Shown here in pieces: positions 56,184-64,000 of a stretch of 64,000 nt of DNA. Under the pieces are notes generated by a model, which was not told where the DNA came from, searched no databases, and saw nothing but the letters and a program-made list of their open reading frames with translations. The position numbers and the translations under genes are program-made. Each line of letters opens with the position of its first letter. Position 1 is the stretch's first letter. This stretch comes from JACCQS01 sp963766765. GTDB taxonomy: Bacteria; Actinomycetota; Actinomycetes; Mycobacteriales; Geodermatophilaceae. The stretch is from positions 62,001 through 126,000 of the forward strand of contig CAVYBR010000010.1 of assembly GCA_963766765.1 (NCBI GenBank). The letters run 5' to 3'.

Positions 56184-57050
56184 CTAGCCGTGGGAGTCGG
56201 CACCAGGTGGGTCATCAGATCCGGAGCCGGATCCCGAGCCGCCTGGCCCCGAATCATCGCCGCCACCGGAACCGGAGCCCGAGCCGCCACCGGAACCCGA
56301 TCCTGGACCCGAATTATCGGAACCCGAGTCATCAGATCCACCTGAGTCGTCGCCGGGTGGGTCGTCCGAGCCGCCATCGTTGGCACCGGGATCCGAGGTC
56401 TCGGCCGGATCATCGGACCCGGAGTCGTCGGACCCTGAGCCATCGGAATCGTCCGAACCGCCGCCCGGCCCGGAGTTGTCGTCTGACTCGGAGTCATCGG
56501 AGCAGGCGTCATCACTACCGGAGGCGTCATCACTACCGGAGGAGTCATCACTACCGGAGGAGTCATCACTACCGGAGGAGTCATCACTACCGGAGGAGTC
56601 ATCGCCACCTGAGGAGTCACCGCCGCGATCATCACCGGGCTCCGGTGTGCGGGTGGGTGCGACCGAGCAGTCAGACTCTGACTTGGTGGTCGCACTCGCT
56701 TCGATCGGCGGCTGCCACGGTTGGCCGAGCCAGACGTCACCCCCCGCGCCAGCAGCGAAGATCAGCTGCCACAGCGTCAGCAGCCCGGCGGCGACGAGCG
56801 TGAGAGCGGCGATGAAAGCCGCCCGTCGGGTCGTGCGTGCGGTGATCCGCTGCCACTTGCCATCGGACTCGGCCGCACCGACCGTCTGGCGCAGCGAAAC
56901 CTTGGCGGGCTTGGCTCTGCCGGGCGGCACAGCCGACGCCGGTGCGTCCGCACTCGGCGTGGACCCACTCGGAATGGCACCTGGCAGATGCAGCTCCTTG
57001 TGATTGTCTGCCGGCACGGCGCCATCGAGCGGAGCGGATGGTGGGATCAC
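56184..57050 (-). CDS. Ser-Asp-repeat membrane protein
   Basis: This is a 288-residue protein of unknown function. The N-terminal cytoplasmic part (about 95 residues) is Pro/Ala-rich, followed by one transmembrane helix (AAFIAALTLVAAGLLTLWQLIF) and about 45 residues with a Cys, then an extracytoplasmic C-terminal half consisting of Ser/Asp/Gly repeats (SSGSDD units). No LPXTG sorting signal ends it. The GTG at 57050 has GGAGA 8 nt upstream; GTG 57083 is the alternative. The acidic stalk resembles the Sdr family only in composition. It lies within the glycan locus. Confidence 0.75.
   Translation of the reverse strand: MIPPSAPLDGAVPADNHKELHLPGAIPSGSTPSADAPASAVPPGRAKPAKVSLRQTVGAAESDGKWQRITARTTRRAAFIAALTLVAAGLLTLWQLIFAAGAGGDVWLGQPWQPPIEASATTKSESDCSVAPTRTPEPGDDRGGDSSGGDDSSGSDDSSGSDDSSGSDDSSGSDDASGSDDACSDDSESDDNSGPGGGSDDSDGSGSDDSGSDDPAETSDPGANDGGSDDPPGDDSGGSDDSGSDNSGPGSGSGGGSGSGSGGGDDSGPGGSGSGSGSDDPPGADSHG
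56505..56612. repeat. 18-bp tandem repeat in the Ser-Asp gene
   Basis: Five near-identical 18-bp units (from 56505, 56523, 56541, 56559, 56577; the last three identical) and one degenerate unit encode SSGSDD/ASGSDD. Multiples of 18 keep the frame, so copy-number change would alter stalk length without disrupting it. Confidence 0.9.
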
Positions 57051-57171
57051 GCACCCAGTCTCCCAGCCACCGTGCGCAGCCACATGTGCCCAATGGTCCT
57101 ACGACCTCCCGCCCGGACCAACGCTCGGAGTGACCGGGACGCAGCTGCGCGCGGAGCAAGCAGCGAACGTC

Positions 57172-57183
57172 GGTCCTAGTACC
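57172..57183. promoter_or_regulatory. Partly palindromic GGTCCTAGTACC element, copy 2
   Basis: The 12-mer is identical to 56119-56130, and the GAACG flank 2 nt upstream is shared. It lies in the divergent gap between the Ser-Asp gene and the epimerase, so it could act on either or both. Confidence 0.45.
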
Positions 57184-57290
57184 TAGGTGCGATGGAGACC
57201 CGTGCCTACATCCGCGCAGGGTCATTGCAGAAGAACATCCGCGACATCCACGGCGACGGGCACCGACCGCATCGCCGGACAGGAGAAACC

Positions 57291-58283
57291 ATGCGTGCCG
57301 TCGTCACCGGGAGCGCCGGCTTCATCGGCAGTCATCTCGCTGAACGTCTTGTCGGCGACGGCTGGCACGTCACCGGGGTGGACGCCTTCACGCCCTACTA
57401 CGAGCCAGCGGCGAAGGAGGCCAACCTCGCCGCCCTGCTCGATGAACCGCGCTTCGATCTGCTTCGTGCCGATGTCGTCACGGCACCGCTGGAGCGCATG
57501 TTGGCCGACCGGCCGGTGATCATCCACCTCGCCGCCCAGCCGGGTGTCCGCGGCAGTTTCGGCGACGGATTCGGTCGCTACGTCCACGACAACATCCTGG
57601 CCACCCAGCGAGTCTTCGATGCCGCGCTGGAGGCAGGGTGCCCGCGCGTGGTCTACGCGTCGTCCTCGTCCGTGTACGGCGACGCGGCTCGCTACCCCTG
57701 CCGCGAGGATTCGACTCCTACCCTGCCGCGCTCGCCGTACGGCGTGACCAAGCGGACCTGCGAGACGCTCGCCCAGGTCTATCGAGACCAGGGACTCGAT
57801 GCGGTTGGCCTGCGGCTCTTCACGGTGTATGGGCCGCGCCAGCGGCCCGACATGGCGATCCGCCGCCTGTGCGAAGCGGCTGCCGGCGGCCCGATGTTCA
57901 AGCTGAACGGCGACGGCGCACAGATCCGCGACTTCACCTACGTCGATGATGCGGTCGATGCCATCGTGCGGAGCCTGACGACTCGACGGCCCGGTGACGT
58001 CCTGAACATCGGCGGCGGTCAGGAAGCCGCCATGACCGAGGTCATCGCCCTGATCGAGTCGCACGCCGGACGCCGCATTCCAATCGAAACCGGACCGGTG
58101 CAGAAGGGCGACGTGCTCCGGACCGGCGGTGACACCAGCTTGGCCCGGCAGCGTTTGGCTTGGGCGCCACGCACCGCCCTCGACGACGGCCTGCGGGCCG
58201 AACTGGACTGGGTGCAGGCCCAGCGCAGCGTCATCCCACAATCTGATCGCGGTCTCGTCCTTGCCGCACCCGCCGCCTCATGA
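57291..58283 (+). CDS. NAD-dependent nucleotide-sugar epimerase
   Basis: This 330-residue extended SDR protein has the NAD motif VVTGSAGFIGSHLAERL, the catalytic YxxxK in SPYGVTKRTCETLA with the upstream YASSSSVYGD, and GLRLFTVYGPRQRPDMA. It is in the UDP-glucose/glucuronate 4-epimerase branch, so it probably makes UDP-galactose or UDP-galacturonate for the glycan. The ATG at 57291 has AGGAG 5 nt upstream and is preferred to 57192. It heads the plus-strand operon. Confidence 0.93.
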   Translation: MRAVVTGSAGFIGSHLAERLVGDGWHVTGVDAFTPYYEPAAKEANLAALLDEPRFDLLRADVVTAPLERMLADRPVIIHLAAQPGVRGSFGDGFGRYVHDNILATQRVFDAALEAGCPRVVYASSSSVYGDAARYPCREDSTPTLPRSPYGVTKRTCETLAQVYRDQGLDAVGLRLFTVYGPRQRPDMAIRRLCEAAAGGPMFKLNGDGAQIRDFTYVDDAVDAIVRSLTTRRPGDVLNIGGGQEAAMTEVIALIESHAGRRIPIETGPVQKGDVLRTGGDTSLARQRLAWAPRTALDDGLRAELDWVQAQRSVIPQSDRGLVLAAPAAS

Positions 58284-59602
58284 CCACCGATGCCGGCGCG
58301 ACCGGCCAAGCAGTCCCGCGGGTTGCGCCACTGCTTGTGATCGCGCCCCTCCGTGTGGTCGTGGTCGGTCAGGGCTACGTCGGGCTACCGCTGGCGATGC
58401 GGGCAGTCGCCGTCGGGCACGACGTGATCGGGCTCGAGATCTCCATCGACCGAGTCAAGCGGCTCTCGGCCGGAGAGTCCTTCGTCGAGGACGTCGCCGC
58501 CACGACTCTGGCCGCGGCGCTGGAATCGGGTCGGTATCGCGTCACCGACAGCGCGGCGGAACTGGACGGCTTCGAGGTCGCGGTCGTCACTGTCCCGACA
58601 CCTCTGCGCGATGGAGCTCCCGACCTGAGCTACATCGAGTCGGCCGCCGCAAACTTGGCGCCCTTCGTACGCCCGGGCTGCCTGGTCGTCCTCGAGTCGA
58701 CGACCTATCCCGGGACGACCGAGTCGATCTTCACGCCGTTGCTCGAAGCGGGATCCGGATTGCGGGCCGGCCAGGATTTCGCGGTCGGGTACAGCCCGGA
58801 GCGCATCGATCCGGGCAATCGCGAGTGGACATTCGAGACGACCCCCAAAGTCGTGTCGGGCATCGACGCGGGGTCGTTGGCGCGGACGGAGGAGTTCTAC
58901 CGAAGCCTGGTCGGCCAGACCGTCGCCGTATCCTCACCCCGCTCGGCGGAGTTGGCGAAGCTGCTGGAGAACACCTTCCGCCACGTCAACATCGCCTTGG
59001 TCAACGAACTGGCGATGTTCGCGGCCGATCTCGACATCGACGTCTGGGAGTCCATCGACGCCGCAGCGACGAAACCGTTCGGCTTCATGAAATTCACTCC
59101 GGGACCGGGAGTCGGGGGCCACTGCCTGCCGATCGACCCCAGTTACCTGTCGTGGACGGTCCGGCAACGGCTCGGCCGGTCCTTCCGATTCGTCGAACTG
59201 GCCAACGACATCAACGATCACATGCCCGATTACGTGGTGTCGCGCGTGGTCCGGGCGCTCAACCGGCAAGGTCGCGCGCTGTCCCGAGCCCGGGTGCTCG
59301 TCCTCGGCCTCGCGTACAAGCGGAACTCCAGCGATGCCCGCGAGTCCCCAGCTCTTGCGCTGATCGAACGGCTGCTCCTCGCCGGCGCCGAGGTCGCAGC
59401 GGCGGATCCGCATGTCGTGGAAGAGGTCGAGGGGTCAGCATTGCGCCGGATCGTGCTGGACCGAGCAGAAATCGAACGCGCAGACGTCGTCATCCTGGTG
59501 ACCGACCACGACGCCTTCGATCTCGACCTGGTCAACACCCACGCGAAGTATGTACTCGACACCCGCCACCGGCTGGACGGTGACCATGTCGAACACCTCT
59601 GA
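58280..59602 (+). CDS. Nucleotide-sugar dehydrogenase (UDP-glucose/GDP-mannose dehydrogenase family)
   Basis: This 440-residue enzyme has a Rossmann domain (VVVVGQGYVGLPLAMRAV), the catalytic Cys in PGPGVGGHCLPIDPSYL with NTFRHVNIALVNEL upstream, and a C-terminal domain (LGLAYKRNSSDARESPAL). It oxidises a UDP-sugar to a uronic acid; the WbpA/UDP-HexNAcA branch is also possible. The start overlaps the epimerase stop by 4 nt. Together these two genes supply uronic-acid-type donors. Confidence 0.94.
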   Translation: MTTDAGATGQAVPRVAPLLVIAPLRVVVVGQGYVGLPLAMRAVAVGHDVIGLEISIDRVKRLSAGESFVEDVAATTLAAALESGRYRVTDSAAELDGFEVAVVTVPTPLRDGAPDLSYIESAAANLAPFVRPGCLVVLESTTYPGTTESIFTPLLEAGSGLRAGQDFAVGYSPERIDPGNREWTFETTPKVVSGIDAGSLARTEEFYRSLVGQTVAVSSPRSAELAKLLENTFRHVNIALVNELAMFAADLDIDVWESIDAAATKPFGFMKFTPGPGVGGHCLPIDPSYLSWTVRQRLGRSFRFVELANDINDHMPDYVVSRVVRALNRQGRALSRARVLVLGLAYKRNSSDARESPALALIERLLLAGAEVAAADPHVVEEVEGSALRRIVLDRAEIERADVVILVTDHDAFDLDLVNTHAKYVLDTRHRLDGDHVEHL

Positions 59603-60674
59603 GCGGACTCGAGTGGCTGTGGTCCTGTCGGGCTGGCCGCGGGTGTCGGAAGTCTTTGCCGTCAATGAACTGCTCGCCTTGCACCGGGCCGACATGCTGG
59701 GTCCGGTCGTCGCGCTGAAGGCCGGCGAGCAGAGCTCCACCCACCCGGCAGTCGCGGAGCTCACACCGCACGTCGAGGTGCTAGCGCCGGGCAAGTTGAC
59801 CGCAAAAGGCGCGGCACTCGCCGAGCGGATCGCCGGCACGGACGTCGCTGCCGTGCATGGCTACTTCGCCCACGACCCCGCCGCCGTCGCTGCGATCGCG
59901 GCGAAGCTGAGCGGTCTGCCGTACGGATTCAGCGCACACGCGCTCGATGCCAGGAAGGTGCCCCGGGCGGACCTGACTCGACGAGCCGAGGAGGCGGCCG
60001 TCGTCATCTCCTGCAATCAGGTGACTGCCGACGAGGTTGCCGCCACCGGCGTGCATCCCCGACTCGTCCGGCACGGTGTCGACCTCGAGACGTTCCCGAT
60101 GACTCCCCCGCCGGATGCCGATCCGGTGCAGCTTCTCGCCGTCGGCCGGCTGGTCGAGAAAAAGGGATTCGACGTCCTGCTGGCCGCGCTTGCCGAACTG
60201 CACCGGCCCTTCCATCTGCGGCTGGTCGGCGACGGCATGTTGCGCACGAGCCTGCTCGACCAGATTGAGGCTCTTGGTCTGCACGACCGGGTGGAGTTAC
60301 TGGGCCGCCAGACCCATGCCACCCTGCCCGCGCTGTACGCGGCCGCCGACATCGTGGTCGTGCCGTCGGTGGTGGACAGTTCCGGGGATCGGGACGGGCT
60401 GCCGAATGTCGTGCTCGAGGCGATGGCCTGCGGCAGGCCGGTGGTCGCGAGTGAGGTCGCTGCCATCCCCAGCGCGGTCCGGGACGGCAGCACCGGCACG
60501 CTCATCCCACCGCGCGATCCGTCAGCCCTGGCCACGGCGCTCGCCAAGCAGATCGACGACCCCGGGCTGCGCTGGGACATGGGTCGCGCCGGCCGGCACC
60601 GCGTCGAACAGGACTTCGATCTCCACCGCTGCGCCGCAGAGTTCTGCCGGACCCTGGAGCAGGCTTATGGCTGA
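59586..60674 (+). CDS. GT4-family glycosyltransferase A
   Basis: This 362-residue GT-B enzyme begins near SGWPRVSEVFAVNELLALH, has GFSAHALDARK, the donor-site VGRLVEKKGFDVLLAAL and the EX7E motif in GDRDGLPNVVLEAMACG. It resembles WcaL-type colanic acid transferases. The start at 59586 lies inside the end of the dehydrogenase gene, and the stop overlaps the next glycosyltransferase by 8 nt. Donor and acceptor are unknown. Confidence 0.92.
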   Translation: MSNTSERTRVAVVLSGWPRVSEVFAVNELLALHRADMLGPVVALKAGEQSSTHPAVAELTPHVEVLAPGKLTAKGAALAERIAGTDVAAVHGYFAHDPAAVAAIAAKLSGLPYGFSAHALDARKVPRADLTRRAEEAAVVISCNQVTADEVAATGVHPRLVRHGVDLETFPMTPPPDADPVQLLAVGRLVEKKGFDVLLAALAELHRPFHLRLVGDGMLRTSLLDQIEALGLHDRVELLGRQTHATLPALYAAADIVVVPSVVDSSGDRDGLPNVVLEAMACGRPVVASEVAAIPSAVRDGSTGTLIPPRDPSALATALAKQIDDPGLRWDMGRAGRHRVEQDFDLHRCAAEFCRTLEQAYG

Positions 60675-62007
60675 GCGCCGGGTCGACGTGCCTGGTGGCA
60701 GCGTCGTCGTCTACCTCCTCAAGGGATATCCACGCCTGTCGGAGCTGTTCATCGCCAGCGAGATCTGGCGGTTGGAGCAGCTGGGAATTGCGCTGAGACT
60801 GCTCGTGCTGAAGCCGCCGGACGAGAACCTCCGGCACCCGGTGGTGGACCGAATCGCAGCGGCCCCTTCCTACCTGCCCGCGACATCGCCCTTGTCCGGC
60901 CAGGCCCTGCTCCAATGGTTGCGGCGCAACTTCGCACCGTTCTGGCCAGCACTGTTCCGAACCGCACGCCGGCATCCGATTCGCCTGGCTCGAGCCGTCG
61001 CCGCCGCGGGTGCTCAAGCCGTCCGCGCCCGCAAGGGCTGGCGCCCACGGTCGATCTACGTCAAGGAATTGCTCCAGGCGGTCGAAGTGGCCGACCGGGT
61101 CCGTGGGTCTGGCAACGTCATACACCTGCACGCGCACTTCGCGCACGGAACGACGACGGTCGCGTGGCTCGCCGCGATGTTGACCGGCGTGCCGTTCTCG
61201 TTCACCGGACATGCCAAGGACATCTATCGGGAGAGCCTCAACCCGGCGGGGTTACTTGCCCGGAAGCTGCGTGCTGCTGCCTTCGTGGTCACGTGTACGA
61301 GCGCCAACCGTGACCACCTGCTCGGGATCGCTCCACGTGCCGATGTGCGGTTGATCTACCACGGGCTCAACGCCGACTTCGCCCGGATTCTCTCCGCGGC
61401 TCCTTCGGATACAGCCCGCTCTGCTGTCGCCCACGGCGGTGAGCGGATCCGGATCGTCAGCGTCGGCCGACTGGTGCCCAAGAAGGGCTTCGGTGTCCTG
61501 GTCGAAGCCGTCGCGCTGTTGCGCGAACGCGACCTGGACGTAGCCCTCTCGATCGTCGGCGACGACGGAGCGGACGCGGCAAACATTCGGGAACTCGTCG
61601 CGTCACGCGGCCTCGAAGACACGGTCTCCCTGCTCGGCCCCCGTAGTCAGGAGGACCTGCACTCGCTCTACCGGCACGCGGACGTCTTCGCCCTGGCCTG
61701 CCGCGTCGAGGACGACGGGGACCGGGACGGGATTCCCAACGTGTTGGTCGAGGCCATGGCGGCCGGGCTCCCCGTGGTGTCCACGACGGTGTCGGGCATT
61801 CCCGAGCTCGTGCACGATGGCGACAACGGGCTACTGGTGCCCCCGGATGACCCGGCCGCATTCGCGGATGCGCTGCTTCGGATGGCCAAAGATCCCCAGC
61901 TGCGCACCCGGCTCGCGGCAGCGGGAACGACGACCGTGTCGGAGCGCTTCGACGGTGACGTGCTGGCCCGCCAGATGGCCGACCTCTTCGTACGGGCACG
62001 GCGATGA
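60667..62007 (+). CDS. GT4-family glycosyltransferase B
   Basis: This 446-residue paralogue of the preceding enzyme shares YPRLSELFIASEIWRL, FSFTGHAKDIY, VGRLVPKKGFGVLVEAV and GDRDGIPNVLVEAMAAG (EX7E). It is about 80 residues longer, mainly in the N-terminal half (residues about 60-140). WcaL-like polysaccharide transferase. The ATG at 60667 overlaps the upstream stop, and the stop overlaps the heparinase-family start by 4 nt. Confidence 0.92.
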   Translation: MAERRVDVPGGSVVVYLLKGYPRLSELFIASEIWRLEQLGIALRLLVLKPPDENLRHPVVDRIAAAPSYLPATSPLSGQALLQWLRRNFAPFWPALFRTARRHPIRLARAVAAAGAQAVRARKGWRPRSIYVKELLQAVEVADRVRGSGNVIHLHAHFAHGTTTVAWLAAMLTGVPFSFTGHAKDIYRESLNPAGLLARKLRAAAFVVTCTSANRDHLLGIAPRADVRLIYHGLNADFARILSAAPSDTARSAVAHGGERIRIVSVGRLVPKKGFGVLVEAVALLRERDLDVALSIVGDDGADAANIRELVASRGLEDTVSLLGPRSQEDLHSLYRHADVFALACRVEDDGDRDGIPNVLVEAMAAGLPVVSTTVSGIPELVHDGDNGLLVPPDDPAAFADALLRMAKDPQLRTRLAAAGTTTVSERFDGDVLARQMADLFVRARR

Positions 62008-63770
62008 CGTCGGTCGCGCCGCCACGGACGCTGCTGGCGCCGGTGATCTGTCTGGTCGATCACCTGTATCGCGATCTGTCCCTGGCAAGAGATGCCACCG
62101 CCGGTCGGTTCACCCACTTCGGGACGGCCCTGGATCTCGGGCGGCACCCGGACTGGCTTGCCGAGCCGACCACTGACGTGGAGTGGCGCATCGAATGGGT
62201 CAAGTCCTTCGAGGGGCTGCACCTTGCCCACGCCTATGCCGCAACCGGTGAACACGACTTTCTGGCCACGTGGGAGGACCTGGTCGAATCGTTTTGCGCA
62301 CAGGTACCCGTCGGCTACGACACCTCCGATGTCTCCGCGCGACGCATGCAGAACTGGCTGTACGCATGGCAGGCATTCGCCGACGTTCCCGGCTTCCCGG
62401 GCCTGCGCCCTGGCTTGGCCGAGCGGCTCCGCAGTCGGCTGGCCGCCGACACGGAACGTCTGGCTGGGCACCTGACCCCCGAACGAAACCACCGCACCCT
62501 CGAGCTCTACACCCTGCTCCTGGTCGCGTTGGCATTCAGCGATCACCCGGCTGCTCGTCGCGCGCTCGAGGACCTGGCAAGCAATGCTCGTGCCGACATC
62601 TGGCTCGACGGAGTCCATCGCGAGTGCAGCACCGACTACCACGCGATCGTGTTGCGGTCATTCCTCGGAGCGATCGCCAACGCGCGCCGGGCAGGACTTC
62701 CAGTTCCTCCGGCGCTGCTGCAGCGGGTCGCCCTCGGCTGCGAATTCCTCATGCATCTGCAATCTCCGGGCGGGACGACGCCTGCCCTCTCCGACGGGGA
62801 CGAGGGCGACTTCGGCTCGCTACTCGCGGTGGCGGCGCAGGTTCTGCACCGGCCTGATCTGCTCTGGGTAGCTTCCGCGGGACAAGCCGGGAGTCCACCG
62901 GCGCAGCGGCACGCCAGCTTTCCGATCGGCGGGTATCACGTGCAGCGCAGCGGCTGGGGCAACCGCGAGCGGGCCTACGGTGATGAACTCTGGTGCGTTT
63001 TCGACTGCGGACCCCTCGGTGACGGCGGCCACGGCCACTATGACCAGCTCTCCGTCGTCATGGCAGCGGGCGGTCGGCCGCTGGTGGTAGATCCGGGCCG
63101 ATTCACATATGACCCGAGCAGCGACTGGCGACACTGGTTCAAGGGCACTGCCGCGCACAACACGGTCTGCGTCGACGGACTGGACCAGACGCCGTTTCGT
63201 CCTGGAAAGCCAAAGGGGAAAACGTCCTTGGCCGGACTCGTCGGCCGATTGACCCGACCGGGCCTGGATGTGCTCCGGGGACGGGTCGAAAGTCCAAGCT
63301 ATGACGCCGAACACACCCGCACCCTTGTCCTGGTTGACGACGACTACTGGGTGATCCACGACCGGCTGACCGCGCACAGCGTCCACTCCTATGCGGCCAG
63401 GTGGCATCTTCCGGCCGCCGCGCTGGGGCGCGTCGTCGTCGAGGTTGCCGCAGACCAGACGACGGTACGGGCACCCGAATGCACCTTCATCGTTCCCGCC
63501 GGCGCGGGACAGGTGAGCCTCGAACAGGGTTGGGTGGCACCGACGTACGGCACGAAACACCCGGCCCCCATCGTCGTCGTCGGTGCCCCGGACCGCACTG
63601 ACGCCGACCTGATCACCGTGATGCTTCCCGGAGCGGGGGACGCGACCGTGCGCGCCTCGAGCCGTCAAGGACACGTCGAGGTGGACGTGATCCGGCCGGG
63701 CGCAGAACCGGACCGGATCTGGTGGGCCACCGAGGAGCTGTCAGCCGACCGGACATCGTTGCCATGTTGA
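62004..63770 (+). CDS. Heparinase II/III-family protein (polysaccharide lyase-like)
   Basis: This 588-residue protein has an N-terminal alpha-helical toroid (ERNHRTLELYTLLLVALAF, HRECSTDYHAIVLRSFLGA) and a C-terminal beta-sheet heparinase domain (GDGGHGHYDQLSVVMAAGG, FKGTAAHNTVCVDGLDQT). The Asn/His/Tyr/His pattern expected of lyases is visible. It could cut, trim or epimerise a uronate polymer made by the same operon. No signal peptide is seen, so it may act in the cytoplasm or leave by another route. It overlaps both neighbours. Confidence 0.9.
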   Translation: MTSVAPPRTLLAPVICLVDHLYRDLSLARDATAGRFTHFGTALDLGRHPDWLAEPTTDVEWRIEWVKSFEGLHLAHAYAATGEHDFLATWEDLVESFCAQVPVGYDTSDVSARRMQNWLYAWQAFADVPGFPGLRPGLAERLRSRLAADTERLAGHLTPERNHRTLELYTLLLVALAFSDHPAARRALEDLASNARADIWLDGVHRECSTDYHAIVLRSFLGAIANARRAGLPVPPALLQRVALGCEFLMHLQSPGGTTPALSDGDEGDFGSLLAVAAQVLHRPDLLWVASAGQAGSPPAQRHASFPIGGYHVQRSGWGNRERAYGDELWCVFDCGPLGDGGHGHYDQLSVVMAAGGRPLVVDPGRFTYDPSSDWRHWFKGTAAHNTVCVDGLDQTPFRPGKPKGKTSLAGLVGRLTRPGLDVLRGRVESPSYDAEHTRTLVLVDDDYWVIHDRLTAHSVHSYAARWHLPAAALGRVVVEVAADQTTVRAPECTFIVPAGAGQVSLEQGWVAPTYGTKHPAPIVVVGAPDRTDADLITVMLPGAGDATVRASSRQGHVEVDVIRPGAEPDRIWWATEELSADRTSLPC

Positions 63771-64000
63771 CCACGCAGCAGCGCCTCCGCCTGATGCCGG
63801 ACCCGGCGCTGCCCAGTCGCGATCTCCTCCTGGACCCGGGGGCGGTCAGTGATCGCCTCTCCGGCCTGCTCGGCCGCAACGGTCAGCTCGGCGTGGACAA
63901 ATGCGTGCTGATCCGCGCGAAGTACCGAATCGGCGAGAGCCTTCGCGTGGTCTACCGGCTCGAGATCGCCGGGCGGACCTTCGTCGTTGCCGGCCGCGCA
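63764..64000 (+). CDS. Phosphotransferase-like protein, N-terminal fragment
   Basis: The ATG at 63764 overlaps the heparinase-family stop. The 79 visible residues include KCVLIRAKYRIGESLRVVYRLEIAGRTFVVAGRA, quoted in part as KYRIGESLRVVYRLEI, which resembles the N-lobe of aminoglycoside phosphotransferase (APH)-like kinases. The reading frame continues past the window edge, so the catalytic motif is not visible. In a glycan locus it may phosphorylate a sugar. Confidence 0.7.
   Translation, partial: MLTTQQRLRLMPDPALPSRDLLLDPGAVSDRLSGLLGRNGQLGVDKCVLIRAKYRIGESLRVVYRLEIAGRTFVVAGRA

Overview
The window is chromosomal DNA of a high-GC actinobacterium (class Actinomycetes). The evidence is the very GC-rich third codon positions, the GTG/TTG starts, a phosphatidylinositol mannoside pathway (thrS, HIT, pgsA, patA, pimA), an actinobacterial-type ribosomal protein S1 tail, a SigK/RskA pair, and the order secD-secF-rel-hisS-aspS-rarA-alaS-ruvX. 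Many genes have a TAnnnT -10 box only 6-8 nt before the start codon, which points to leaderless mRNAs as in other actinobacteria. I cannot assign a genus from the sequence alone. No rRNA operon, insertion sequence, prophage or CRISPR array was seen.

Region 1 (1-41.5 kb) is a long conserved housekeeping stretch, almost all on the minus strand. Read in the direction of transcription it runs: MOSC protein; thrS-HIT; pgsA-patA-pimA; lemA; a DUF3048 lipoprotein; alkB; pdxS-pdxT; yebC; ruvC-ruvA-ruvB; yajC-secD-secF; rel; an MBL hydrolase; hisS; aspS; a class V aminotransferase; rarA; a four-gene sugar ABC importer; DUF948-DUF6167-alaS-ruvX; and the start of a probable mltG. Plus-strand genes interrupt it: a proline-rich MinD-like ATPase, a membrane cyclophilin, an FMN/F420-type protein, and an EF-G-like gene with an AMIN-like gene that splits the thrS-HIT/pgsA operon.

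Region 2 (41.6-53.2 kb) holds a lipoprotein with an 18-proline run, tRNA-Val(CAC), a PGPGW membrane protein, a sigK/rskA-type pair, capA, a tRNA-Gly/Cys/Val cluster, coaE, a glutathionyl-hydroquinone-reductase-like protein, a second lipoprotein coupled to rpsA, and a methyltransferase/histidine kinase/LuxR regulator operon.

Region 3 (53.2-64 kb, running off the edge) looks like a surface-glycan locus. On the minus strand are an ABC exporter, a MurG/COG4671-like glycosyltransferase and a Ser-Asp-repeat membrane protein. On the plus strand is a tightly coupled operon: nucleotide-sugar epimerase, nucleotide-sugar dehydrogenase, two paralogous GT4 glycosyltransferases, a heparinase II/III-family protein and a phosphotransferase. 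The inferred product is a uronic-acid-containing polymer or glycolipid. This is the best candidate for an undescribed system.

Other points worth attention are a sugar permease with an SdrD_B-like Ig domain inserted at the position of the MalF P2 loop, two genes that seem to need CTG start codons, a possible frameshift in the secF tail, and several palindromic or tandem repeats.
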